Shown here: positions 36,983 to 45,407 of the stretch, piece by piece
Position numbering within the stretch: the first letter of the stretch is position 1
Layout of the letters: the number at the start of each line of letters is the position of its first letter
Assembly (NCBI RefSeq): GCF_041242975.1
Contig: NZ_CP162488.1
Coordinates: 3,710,001 to 3,774,000 of the forward strand
DNA from: Xanthomonas sp. DAR 35659
Lineage (GTDB): Bacteria; Pseudomonadota; Gammaproteobacteria; Xanthomonadales; Xanthomonadaceae
DNA length: 64,000 nucleotides
Direction of reading: 5' to 3'
Position numbers and translations under genes: made by a program
Notes under the pieces: generated by a model
What the model saw: the letters and a program-made list of their open reading frames with translations, nothing else
Told to the model about the DNA's origin: nothing
The model's database searches: none

Positions 36983-38008
36983 TCAGTCGTGCGGCGCGGC
37001 CGGCACCTGCCCGTCGTAGCCGCTGTCGCGCAGGATTCGCTCCGGATCGCGCAATTCCAGCAGCGTGCGCAGCGCCGCACGTTTGTCCGTCTGCCGCTGG
37101 TAGTAGGCCAGCAGCACGCGCTGGCCGATCCAGTAGCCCAGTTCCGACGGCCAGCCCGGCGGCGCGCTGCCGTTGTTCCAGAACCAGCGCAAGGCGGCCT
37201 GCTGGCCTTGCGCATCGGGATCGGCACCGACCGGCCAATGCGCAAGCAAGGTCTGCCGGTCGGCGCGGAACCGCCGCCACAGCTGCGCTTCCTGCGGCAT
37301 CGCCCAGGCGTTGTCGGCACCGCCCGGATCGCCGCCGGTGACCAGCGCGGCGACGAAATTGGCCGCGCCTTCGCGCAACGCCCACACCAGCAGGTCGCGG
37401 CGGGCCGGATCGTCGTCGGCCAGCGCCGGCTGCAGCGTGTGCAGGGTTTCGTGCGCGAACAGGTGGCGCAGCCGCGCGCGGAAGGCCTCGGGTCGGTCGA
37501 TGCCGACGCACGCGGACTCCAGGCCGATCACCTGCGCGCGCGCATCGGCGCTGCCGGCGGAATTGCCGGCGCCGAACAGCGCCATCACCGGCGGCAACCG
37601 CGCCTGCGGCCACAACCCGGCGTAGGCCAGATAGATCGCGCGCAACTCGGCGTCGGCTTGGCGCGCCTGCGGCAGGCACACCGCGATCGCGTGGCGGTAC
37701 TTGTCCGGGTCGGCGGCGATGGCCCGCGCCAGATGCGCGGCATCGACGATGCGGTCGGGCGTGAACACCCGCACGCCGATGCCGCCGGGCGTCAGGTAAC
37801 CGTCCTGCAACTGCGCCGCGCTGGGGCGGCCGTGCGCCACCTCGAAGACCTGCACGAAGCGGTCGGCATCCTCGAGTTCGACGCGCGCGCTGAGCGGGTC
37901 GATCACTGTCGCGGGCGGCGCCGCGAGCGCCGCAGCGGCCGTACTCGCCCACGACACAGCCACGGCGAGACGCAGGGCACTCGGCAAGACGCGAGATCGA
38001 CGCTGCAT
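36983..38008 (-). CDS. Secreted DUF2268-like putative zinc metalloprotease
   Basis: 341 residues with a signal peptide (ALRLAVAVSWASTAAAALA). The centre contains HETLHTLQPAL, an HExxH-like zinc site written HETLH, and a downstream glutamate in ALREGAANFVAALVTGG that could be the third ligand, as in gluzincins of the DUF2268 type. It is probably periplasmic. It is preceded by the DUF2058 gene on the same strand 110 bases away, and the two may be independent. Confidence 0.78.
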   Translation of the reverse strand: MQRRSRVLPSALRLAVAVSWASTAAAALAAPPATVIDPLSARVELEDADRFVQVFEVAHGRPSAAQLQDGYLTPGGIGVRVFTPDRIVDAAHLARAIAADPDKYRHAIAVCLPQARQADAELRAIYLAYAGLWPQARLPPVMALFGAGNSAGSADARAQVIGLESACVGIDRPEAFRARLRHLFAHETLHTLQPALADDDPARRDLLVWALREGAANFVAALVTGGDPGGADNAWAMPQEAQLWRRFRADRQTLLAHWPVGADPDAQGQQAALRWFWNNGSAPPGWPSELGYWIGQRVLLAYYQRQTDKRAALRTLLELRDPERILRDSGYDGQVPAAPHD

Positions 38009-38118
38009 CGGCAGGCACTCCCTTACGCGTTAACGACGGCACCGCAGCAACGCCGCCGCGGCGCATGCCCGCACTGGCAGCGCCGCGGCGGTGCGGCCGC
38101 AGCGCGATGCGCAGGGGG

Positions 38119-38655
38119 CTACCAGATCAGGTCGTCGGGCACCTGGAAACGGCTGTAGTACGGATCGTCCTCGCCACTGGCGGACGCGGCGGGCAGGGTC
38201 GCGTCGAACGCGATCGCGTCCGGGTCGCGGGCGGCCACCTTCTCCACCACCGCACGCGGAATCGCCGCATAGCCTGCGTCCAGGCGCGCGATCGCCACCG
38301 CGCCGCCGATCAACTGCGTGCGCAGCGCCGCATCCACCCGCAGCCGCTGGATCTTGCCGGCATCGGTGAAGTGGAAGTCGATCTCGCCGTCGGCCTTGAG
38401 CTTGTGGCCGTCGATGAGTTGTCGGGCCTGCGCGCGCTGCTCCTGCGCCCGCGCCTGCGCGTTGCGCTCGGCCGCCAGCGCGCGGTCGCGCTCGATCCGC
38501 TCCTGCCGCAACCGCTCGCCCTGCACCTGTTCGGCGCTGGGCGGCGGCGGGGTCTTGCCGTGGCGCGCCTTGGCCTGCTCGCGCGCGACCTGCGCGACCT
38601 GGTTCTTCTTCACCAGGCCGGCCTTGAGCAGTTGTTCCTGCAGGGGGTTGCGCAT
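38119..38655 (-). CDS. DUF2058 family protein (YaiL-like)
   Basis: 178 residues. MRNPLQEQLLKAGLVKKNQVAQVAREQAKARHGK is the conserved start of DUF2058, followed by a charged coiled-coil rich in R, E and A (about 40-80) and the C-terminal domain DGEIDFHFTDAGKIQRLRVDAALRTQLIGGAVAIARLD. Cytosolic and nucleoid- or ribosome-associated in some bacteria; function unproven. Confidence 0.9.
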   Translation of the reverse strand: MRNPLQEQLLKAGLVKKNQVAQVAREQAKARHGKTPPPPSAEQVQGERLRQERIERDRALAAERNAQARAQEQRAQARQLIDGHKLKADGEIDFHFTDAGKIQRLRVDAALRTQLIGGAVAIARLDAGYAAIPRAVVEKVAARDPDAIAFDATLPAASASGEDDPYYSRFQVPDDLIW

Positions 38656-38764
38656 CGGGAAAATCCGCTAGATCCAGGACGTCGACCGGCATCATACCCC
38701 GCTGCCGCCGCAAGCCATGCCCAGCGATGCGCCACCTGCGCACCTTCGACTCACACATTGCCCT

Positions 38765-39262
38765 CTACACTATTTCAGCAAACAGCGCTTCAAATATGGT
38801 TGCGGGCAAACCGTCCATCTGGGTCAGGCAGCCAGCAGCTTCTTTGTCGTAAAGCTCATAAGGCACCTCTCGATAGGACTTTTCAACAAGAAAACGCCTT
38901 ACCTTGGAAATGACACGCTGCGCCACCTCCGGCAGGGCGCCAGCCGGAAGCGGATGACTATTCCCATGATGATTTCTCACCCTGCCCGTTTCATCATTTA
39001 CATGTACGAAAAACAAATCCGCCTTGGATGAAATGTAAAATCTCGCCTCGAACCGCATCCTTGGCGAATGGCCGGCAGGGCTCACCAGTCGGATTCGCAG
39101 GTACTGCCCAGGGCAGTAATCCATGCTATCGCCCTGAACAACCTCGAGACCGGTCAATTCCTCGACACCTCGAGCGAGCGCCGCGACCTTCTTGGAGAAG
39201 CCCGCCGAATAGTCGGGCGCATTCCTGACGGCTCGATCAATCATCTCTCGTATGTTTTCCAT
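38765..39262 (-). CDS. Hypothetical protein with atypically low GC
   Basis: 165 residues, starting MENIREMIDRAVRNAPDYSAG. Its codon third positions and the flanking DNA are visibly richer in A and T than all neighbours, which suggests recent transfer. The middle (GQYLRIRLVSPAGHSPRMRFEARFYISSKADLFFVHVN) looks like a mixed beta sheet and the end (EVAQRVISKVRRFLVEKSYREVPYELYDKE) like helices. I do not recognise the family; an immunity-type or other accessory function would fit the size and isolation but is speculation. Confidence 0.7.
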   Translation of the reverse strand: MENIREMIDRAVRNAPDYSAGFSKKVAALARGVEELTGLEVVQGDSMDYCPGQYLRIRLVSPAGHSPRMRFEARFYISSKADLFFVHVNDETGRVRNHHGNSHPLPAGALPEVAQRVISKVRRFLVEKSYREVPYELYDKEAAGCLTQMDGLPATIFEALFAEIV

Positions 39263-39391
39263 CTCGGGAACCGTACTACCACGTCATCGCCTTGATATAC
39301 ACCAGCGTCCAGCAAAAATTTCGCCTCGACGCTGGCGCTTCCACCCCGAACCGCCACACCCCTTCCGGTCCCGCCACGTTATCCTCATCGC

Positions 39392-39898
39392 ATGCAACCG
39401 TTGAAGTACCTCGTCGGCTACCCGCCCCATGTGCAGGATCAGGTCCGCGAGCTGATCGCGCGCGACCGCCTCGGCGACTGGCTGCGTGAGCGCTACGCCA
39501 CGCCCAACCCGGTGCGCACCGACCGCCAACTGTACGACTACACGCTGGCGTTGAAGGAGCGCCACATGCGCAGCGCCGAGCCGCTGCACAAGGTGCTCTA
39601 CGACAACCGGCTGCAGGCGGTGAAGCACGCGCTCGGCACCCACACCAGCGTTTCGCGCGTCCAGGGCAGCCGGCTCAAGGCCAGCCGCGAGATCCGCATC
39701 GCCGGCGTGTTCCGCGACGCGCCGGCGCCTTTCCTGCAGATGATCGTGGCGCACGAACTGGCGCACCTGAGGGAGAGCGCGCACAACAAGGCCTTCTACC
39801 AGTTGTGCACGCATCTCGCGCCGGACTACCACCAACTGGAATTCGACCTGCGCCTGTACCTGACCCAGCTCGACCTGACCGGCGCGACCGACGGCTGA
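39392..39898 (+). CDS. YgjP-like metallopeptidase domain protein
   Basis: 168 residues. The zinc motif HELAH (in IVAHELAHLRES) is followed nine residues later by HNKAFYQLC with the third histidine ligand, as in YgjP/DUF45 and SprT-like proteins. The N-terminal half is helical (VQDQVRELIARDRLGDWLRERY). Likely a soluble minigluzincin whose substrate is unknown. Confidence 0.85.
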   Translation: MQPLKYLVGYPPHVQDQVRELIARDRLGDWLRERYATPNPVRTDRQLYDYTLALKERHMRSAEPLHKVLYDNRLQAVKHALGTHTSVSRVQGSRLKASREIRIAGVFRDAPAPFLQMIVAHELAHLRESAHNKAFYQLCTHLAPDYHQLEFDLRLYLTQLDLTGATDG

Positions 39899-39978
39899 GC
39901 GTCGCCGCGCCCGGCACCGATGGCCGCGCGGCGACCGCTGCCCGTACACTGCCCGGCCCGATCGCCGAAACCGTTCCG

Positions 39979-40689
39979 ATGTCCGCACCCACCCGACTCG
40001 ACAAATACCTGGCGGCGATGCTGCCCTGCTCGCGCGGCGAAGCGCAGCAGTACATCGAGGGCGGCTGGGTACGCGTGGACGGCGTGCCGGTCGAGGAACC
40101 GCAGGCCGCGATCACCACGCAACAGGTGACCCTGGACCCCGCCGCGCAACTGGGCGCGCCGGAACCGGCCACCTTGCTGCTGCACAAGCCGGCCGGCATG
40201 GACCTGGACGCGGCCCTGGCCCTGGCCAGGCCGGCTACGCACAGCGCGCTGGATACGACCGAGCTGCGCGTGCTGAAGCGCCACTTCCTGCGCCTGCAGG
40301 CGCCGCTGCCGCTGGAACCGGCGGCCAGCGGCCTGCTGGTGCTGAGCCAGGACGGCCGCGTGCTGCGCCGGTTGAACGAGGACGCGAGTGCGATCGAACA
40401 GGAGTTCGTGGTCGAGGTGCGCGGCGAACTGCGGCCCTACGGCATGCTGCGGCTGGCGCACGGCCTGACCTATCGGCAGCGCAGCCTGCCGCCGTGCAAG
40501 GTCAGCTGGCAGAACGAGGACCGCCTGCGCTTCGCGATCAAGCACGTGCAGCCCGGGCAGCTGCAGCACATGTGCGCCGAGGTCGGGCTGGAGGCGCTGA
40601 GCCTGCGGCGCCTGCGCGTGGGCCGCATCCCGTTGGGCAAGCTGGCACCGGGCGAATGGCGCTATCTGCCGGCCGGCGAGCGTTTCTGA
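39979..40689 (+). CDS. RsuA/RluF-like pseudouridine synthase homologue with altered active site
   Basis: 236 residues. The N-terminal S4 RNA-binding domain (LDKYLAAMLPCSRGEAQQYIEGGWVRVDG) and the block LLHKPAGM are as in RsuA/RluF enzymes. The catalytic motif, normally GRLDxxTSGLLLL, reads LPLEPAASGLLVLS: the universally required aspartate is replaced by glutamate and the preceding arginine by proline. C-terminal blocks (HVQPGQLQHMCAEVGLEALSLRRLRVGRIPLG) are intact. It may bind rRNA without isomerising uridine, or use glutamate (inference). Confidence 0.85.
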   Translation: MSAPTRLDKYLAAMLPCSRGEAQQYIEGGWVRVDGVPVEEPQAAITTQQVTLDPAAQLGAPEPATLLLHKPAGMDLDAALALARPATHSALDTTELRVLKRHFLRLQAPLPLEPAASGLLVLSQDGRVLRRLNEDASAIEQEFVVEVRGELRPYGMLRLAHGLTYRQRSLPPCKVSWQNEDRLRFAIKHVQPGQLQHMCAEVGLEALSLRRLRVGRIPLGKLAPGEWRYLPAGERF

Positions 40690-40829
40690 GCCGCGGCGCG
40701 CCTATGCGAAACGCCCGCGTCGCGACCGCCTAGCGCGGCATCCGGCGGCACGAAGACCCCCTGCCTTGCGGCCTATTGCACGCCTGGATGCGCGCGGCGG
40801 ACACTCGCCGCGGGCACAGGGAGACGCAC

Positions 40830-41930
40830 ATGATCGCAACGCTGCTGGCAGCCACCCTGGCCATGGCGCCGACCGATGCCGCCGTGGCGCACGCCGACCT
40901 GCAGTTCGCCGCCGCGCGCATCGCCGCCGATCATCCGGGCCTGGCCCCCGGCGTGGACCCGGCACTGGCCGCGCAGGCGCGGCAGGCGGCGCGCGCGGCG
41001 CAGGCCCAGGCGCGGCGTATCGTCGATCGTGCCGGCTATGCCCAGGTCATGCAGGCCTATGTCGCCGCGTTCGGCGACCCGCATGTTGCGATCGAGCTGG
41101 CCTCGCCCGATACCACGCCCGCAAGCGCGCCGCTGCCCGCAGCCGACACCGCCGCGCAAGGCGCATTCGAACGCCTCACGCCGGCGGCCTGGAAACTGAC
41201 CCTGCCGACCTTCTATGCCGGCGACCCCGGCTTCGACACGACCCAGGCCGCGATCGCCACGGCGACGGATGCGCTGCGGCACCACACGCCCGCGCTGCTG
41301 GTGCTGGATTTGCGCGGCAACGGTGGCGGCGCCGCCGCCCCCGGCGATGCGGTGCTGGCCGCGATCTGGGGCGAACAGGCGCTGCCGGCGCTGGATGGCC
41401 GCCGCGCCAGCGCCTCGCTGTGGCGGGTCTCCGACGGCGTGATCGACAATCTGCAGACCCGCCGCGCGCGCATCGCCGCGCGCTACCCGCAGGAACTGTC
41501 CGGCTTCGATCACTTGCTGGAGGGCCTGCGCGCGGCGCGGCAGCGGGGCGAGGCGCTGTATCGCGACCCGCTGCCGCACGCGGCCATCGGCACCCCGCCA
41601 CGCGGCGGCCCGGCACGCATCGCCGTCATCACCGATGGCGCCTGCATCAGCGCCTGCCTGGATTTCATGGACCGCCTGCTGGAAGGTCCCGGCGTGGAGC
41701 AGGTCGGCCAACCCACCGGCGCCGACACGCTCTACACCGAAGTGGAAAGCGTGCCGCTGCCGAGCGGCCGCGCGACGTTGCTGCTGCCGATGCAGCGCCT
41801 GGAGGGGCGCCGGCGCGGCGCGATGCACGCCTATGCGCCGCGCATTCGCCTCGACGACGACGCAGCGGTGAACGACTGGCTGCGCCGCGAAGTGGCTGCG
41901 GTCTCGCCCCCCACCAGCACCGCGCCGTAG
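40830..41930 (+). CDS. Secreted S41 family (tail-specific protease-like) peptidase
   Basis: 366 residues. A signal peptide (MIATLLAATLAMAPTDAAVA) follows a GGGAG-type ribosome site before ATG 40830. LLVLDLRGNGGGAAAPGDAVLAAIWG is the S41 core strand and turn, and IAVITDGACISACLDFMDRL carries the nucleophile serine in the position of the family's SAS/A motif. VGQPTGADTLY matches the oxyanion region. No PDZ domain is seen. Periplasmic or outer-membrane facing; the substrate is unknown. Confidence 0.85.
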   Translation: MIATLLAATLAMAPTDAAVAHADLQFAAARIAADHPGLAPGVDPALAAQARQAARAAQAQARRIVDRAGYAQVMQAYVAAFGDPHVAIELASPDTTPASAPLPAADTAAQGAFERLTPAAWKLTLPTFYAGDPGFDTTQAAIATATDALRHHTPALLVLDLRGNGGGAAAPGDAVLAAIWGEQALPALDGRRASASLWRVSDGVIDNLQTRRARIAARYPQELSGFDHLLEGLRAARQRGEALYRDPLPHAAIGTPPRGGPARIAVITDGACISACLDFMDRLLEGPGVEQVGQPTGADTLYTEVESVPLPSGRATLLLPMQRLEGRRRGAMHAYAPRIRLDDDAAVNDWLRREVAAVSPPTSTAP

Positions 41931-41996
41931 CGCGGCACCGGGGCGATCTGCGGATCGCTCGACCCGCACGCGTCGAGCGCCCTGTACCGCACCCCG

Positions 41997-42800
41997 TTAC
42001 GGCTGCGCCAGCGCGCGGTCCAGTGCCTGCTGCGCCAGCGGCGCCATCACCTCGTAGCCGGCGACGGTAGGATGCACGCCGTCGTAGGCCAGCGTCTTGT
42101 CCATGCCGCCCTGCCGGTTGCTGAGCTTGCCGTGGTAATCCAGATACACCGCGCCATGGTCCTGCGCGTACTGCTGGATCCAGGCATTGAGCGCGCGCAC
42201 CTTCGGCGCCGGCTGCAGGCCCGGCCGCCACGGGTAGTCGCTGACCGGCAGCACCGAGGCCAGCACCACCTTGATGTGGTTGGCCTGCGCCAGTTCGGTC
42301 ATCGACCGCAGGTTGTCCTCGATCATGCGCTGCGTGGTCACACCGGTGTTGCCGGCAAGATCGTTGGTGCCGGCCAGGATCACCACCGCGGCCGGCTTGA
42401 GGTCGATCACGTCCTGGCGGAAGCGCACCAGCATCTGCGCGGTGGTCTGCCCGGAAATGCCGCGGTTGACGTAGGGCTTGCCCGGAAAGAACGTGGTGCC
42501 CTGCATGCGGCCCCAGGCGTCGGTGATCGAATCGCCGTAGAACACCACGCGCCGCTCGCCCGCCGCCGGCGGCGCCAGCGCGGCATTGTCGGCGCGATAG
42601 CGTCCCAACTGCGCCCAGTCCAGCAGGCGCTTCTGCAGCTCCGCCACCTCCTTGGGCTGCAGCGAGTCGGGCGCGCGCGTGTACAGCGCATCCACCTGCT
42701 TCTGCGCGGCATCGGCGGCAGGCGCGGCGCTCTGCGCGAATGCGGGTTGCACGACACCCAGGCACAACGACACCAGCGCAACCAGCGACGACTGCTTCAC
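41997..42800 (-). CDS. Secreted SGNH/GDSL hydrolase
   Basis: 267 residues. GTG 42800 is chosen because GGAGG lies seven bases upstream and starts a clear signal peptide (SSLVALVSLCLGVVQPAFA). The four SGNH blocks are present: VVFYGDSITDAWG (serine), GISGQTTAQMLV (glycine), LAGTNDLAGN (asparagine) and YDGVHPTVAGY (aspartate and histidine). Similar proteins de-acetylate sugars or polysaccharides or cleave lipid esters. It converges with the S41 peptidase. Confidence 0.9.
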   Translation of the reverse strand: MKQSSLVALVSLCLGVVQPAFAQSAAPAADAAQKQVDALYTRAPDSLQPKEVAELQKRLLDWAQLGRYRADNAALAPPAAGERRVVFYGDSITDAWGRMQGTTFFPGKPYVNRGISGQTTAQMLVRFRQDVIDLKPAAVVILAGTNDLAGNTGVTTQRMIEDNLRSMTELAQANHIKVVLASVLPVSDYPWRPGLQPAPKVRALNAWIQQYAQDHGAVYLDYHGKLSNRQGGMDKTLAYDGVHPTVAGYEVMAPLAQQALDRALAQP

Positions 42801-43353
42801 GATCCACCTCCAGGTCAGGGAACGGGCCACCCTACCAAATCGCGACGGCGCGCGCGCCTCGTTTGCGCATGACGTGCGACAGCGAGAGCGCCGCGAAAGC
42901 TGGAGCAAATGCCCGCTTGCGTGCGCCACGCGCTCGCCGGTGCGCAGGCATCGCCGACGCTGCGTCATCGAGCGGTAACCGACCACGCAGCCGATCATGC
43001 ACACGACAACGCGCGTCGCAGAGCAGCGTTCAGCCTTCGCTCATGCAGCCGGAATCGCATTGCATCGATTGCATGCCCGGCCAGCGCCATGCGCGACGCT
43101 CGCGCCTGGACAAGGAAACCGTTGGCCGGCAAGGCGATGCGCCGACGCCTGGGAGATGGATGCGCAAGCACGACTGCGACACGCGCCACGCCGGGCCGGA
43201 CGCGATGGCGGGCATACGATTGGCTTTGGCTATGCATGCAACCTTTTCGCCGTCCCTAACCTTTTCGTGCGTACATGACATGCGCGGTTTTTCCTTCCTA
43301 CCATGCGCCGGCAGTCAGGGGGGGTCCCCACTCCGAACCCCGAAGGACACCGC
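42801..43353. other. Divergent intergenic region without a recognised gene
   Basis: 553 bases between the SGNH hydrolase and the PQQ-propeller gene. Frames in it are short or arginine-rich and not protein-like. The last 100 bases are less GC-rich (TTTTCGCCGTCCC, GGTTTTTCC) and probably contain the promoter of the downstream gene. No repeat or RNA gene was recognised. Confidence 0.5.
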
Positions 43354-45096
43354 ATGAACAGGCATTACGCGCATCAGAAACGCTCGTTGCTGTGGTTGGC
43401 GCTGGTCTCCGGATTGACGATCGGCGCAGCGGCGTCGGCACAGTCCTCCACGTCCGCGCCGGACGCGACCGGCGGCGCAGGCAATCGCGACAGCGCCGCA
43501 TCCAGCGACACCCCGGCCATCGCTTCCGCACCCGCCGGCGTCGGCAACGCCACCGGCGCGTGGTTCGGCGGCAACGACGGCGCGCCGTTCGCCACCCGCA
43601 ACCGTTGGGAGAGCGCCGGCGGCGGTTTTCTCAACACGCGCTATGCGCCGACCGAGTGGCAGATCACCGCGCGCAACGCGGCGCGGCTCAAGCTCGCCTG
43701 GACCTTCACCACGCAAGGCGACGTCTCCGCCACCCCGACCGTGGAAGGCACCGCGCTGTACGTGCCGGACTGGGGCGGCCAGCTGTACCGCATCGACACC
43801 ATGCTGGGCAAGGCGGCGTGGCAGGTGAAACTGTCCGACTACACCGGCAACGCCAACTCGCTGTCGCGCAACAGCCCTGCGATCGCGCGCGATCGCCTGT
43901 TGGTCGGCGACCAGGCCAGCGGCACCGTCGTGGCGATCGACAAGACCACCGGCAAGCTGCTGTGGAAGACCCTGGTCGAGTCCAATCCACAGGCGCGCAT
44001 CACCGCCTCGCCGGTGGTGTACGGCGACCGCGTCTACGTCGGCGTGTCCTCCGGCGACTGGGGCGGGCTGACGCCCGGCTATCAATTCTCGTTCCGCGGC
44101 AGCGTGGCCGCGCTCGACCTGAAGACCGGCAAGCTGCTGTGGAGTTTCCGCACCACGCCGGAAGGCTACACCGGCGCCTCGGTGTGGGGCACGCTGGCGA
44201 TCGACCCGCAACGGCAGCGCGTGTACGCCACCACCGGCAACAACTACTCGGTGCCGCTGGACGTGGCCAACTGCGTCAAGAACGCCAACGGCGACAAGAG
44301 TGCGCAACTGGCCTGCATGGCGCCGGACAATTACGTCGACTCGGTGCTGGCGCTGGACATGCGCAGCGGCAAGCCGGTGTGGACGCGGCGCCTGCAGGGC
44401 GCCGATGCCTGGTCGCTGTCGTGCCTGGTCGCGCCGACCGTCGGCGTCTGCCAGGATCCGCAGGGACCGGACTACGACTTCAGCGGCGGCGGCGCCAACC
44501 TGTTCACCGCGATGCGCAACGGCAAGCCGCAGGCGTTGGTCGGCGCCGGGCAGAAGAGCGGCGTGTACTGGGCCCTCGACGCCGACAGCGGACAGACCGT
44601 GTGGTCGACCCAGGTCGGTCCGGGCGGCACCGCCGGCGGCATCGAATGGGGCTCGGCAGTGGATCCGTTCGCCGCGCGCGTGTACGTGGCCATCAACAAC
44701 AACGAGCACACGCCGTACACGCTGGCACCGAGCAACACCGAGACCTGGAACGCCGGCTCGTGGGCGGCGCTGGACGCGGCCACCGGCCGCATCGTCTGGC
44801 AGGTCAAGGTGCCGGGCACCGATCCGGTGCAGACCAGCTTCGGCGCCGGCGGACGCGGTCCCCTCGCCGCCTCTCCCGGGCTGGTGTACGCCGGCTCGAT
44901 GTCCGGGGCGATGACCGTGCTCGACGCCAAGACCGGCGCCACGTTGTGGAGCTTCGATGCCGGCGGTTCGGTGTCCAGCGCGCCGGCGATCGTGGACGGT
45001 GCGGTGTACTGGGGCGCCGGCTACAGCCGCTTCAACTTCGGCACCGGCGTGCACAAGCTCTACAAGTTCGTCCCGGCGACCCGCCGCGCGCCCTGA
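43354..45096 (+). CDS. Periplasmic PQQ-binding beta-propeller dehydrogenase-like protein
   Basis: 580 residues. A signal peptide (WLALVSGLTIGAAASA) is followed by repeated propeller blades marked by tryptophan-docking motifs such as LYRIDTMLGKAAWQ, VVAIDKTTGKLLWKT, VAALDLKTGKLLWSF, VLALDMRSGKPVWTR and MTVLDAKTGATLWSF. The layout resembles polyvinyl-alcohol-dehydrogenase-like quinoproteins, but no CxxCH haem motif is present. It may oxidise an alcohol or sugar with PQQ in the periplasm. AAGGA precedes ATG 43354, and a strong terminator follows. Confidence 0.87.
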   Translation: MNRHYAHQKRSLLWLALVSGLTIGAAASAQSSTSAPDATGGAGNRDSAASSDTPAIASAPAGVGNATGAWFGGNDGAPFATRNRWESAGGGFLNTRYAPTEWQITARNAARLKLAWTFTTQGDVSATPTVEGTALYVPDWGGQLYRIDTMLGKAAWQVKLSDYTGNANSLSRNSPAIARDRLLVGDQASGTVVAIDKTTGKLLWKTLVESNPQARITASPVVYGDRVYVGVSSGDWGGLTPGYQFSFRGSVAALDLKTGKLLWSFRTTPEGYTGASVWGTLAIDPQRQRVYATTGNNYSVPLDVANCVKNANGDKSAQLACMAPDNYVDSVLALDMRSGKPVWTRRLQGADAWSLSCLVAPTVGVCQDPQGPDYDFSGGGANLFTAMRNGKPQALVGAGQKSGVYWALDADSGQTVWSTQVGPGGTAGGIEWGSAVDPFAARVYVAINNNEHTPYTLAPSNTETWNAGSWAALDAATGRIVWQVKVPGTDPVQTSFGAGGRGPLAASPGLVYAGSMSGAMTVLDAKTGATLWSFDAGGSVSSAPAIVDGAVYWGAGYSRFNFGTGVHKLYKFVPATRRAP

Positions 45097-45125
45097 TCGC
45101 GGCGCCACGCCGCACGGCGCTCCTC

Positions 45126-45163
45126 ACGCCCCTCCCGCATCCGTGGGAGGGGCGTTCTTTTTT
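45126..45163 (+). terminator. Rho-independent terminator
   Basis: ACGCCCCTCCC (45126-45136) pairs with GGGAGGGGCGT (45145-45155) around an eight-base loop and runs directly into TTCTTTTTT (45155-45163). It lies 30 bases after the PQQ-propeller gene and is the clearest intrinsic terminator of the window. Confidence 0.93.
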
Positions 45164-45238
45164 GCGCGCGCGCTGGCGTGGCGCCCTGGATTTCGCTGCA
45201 TGGCGGTGGCGGAAGGACGCCGGCAAACGGGTGCGACA

Positions 45239-45256
45239 TGTCACGGCGAAGTGACA
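45239..45256. promoter_or_regulatory. Candidate operator TGTCAC-N6-GTGACA
   Basis: TGTCAC (45239-45244) and GTGACA (45251-45256) form a perfect inverted repeat about 150 bases upstream of the protease start. The half-site order is the reverse of a Crp/Clp site (TGTGA-N6-TCACA), so a different dimeric regulator is expected, if any. The surrounding bases are relatively AT-rich, as in promoters. Confidence 0.45.
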
Positions 45257-45407
45257 AACGTCTACAAAATCGGCCCCCTCGACGTGACGACGCGCACGTA
45301 ATCGGCCGCCCGCCGCCCGTAGCCTCGACACGCACCTCGGACGTCGGTGCATCGGCATCCGGTCCCCTGCCGGATGGTCCAGTCGTCTTCTAGCAGAAGG
45401 AAGATCC

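Noticed and set aside
39979..40689. Pseudogene call for the pseudouridine-synthase homologue
   Set aside because: The reading frame is complete and all other blocks are conserved, so it is listed as a gene with an altered site rather than as a broken gene.
45239..45256. Reading the palindrome as a Clp (Crp-like) site
   Set aside because: Clp/Crp sites are TGTGA-N6-TCACA; here the half-sites are in the opposite order.
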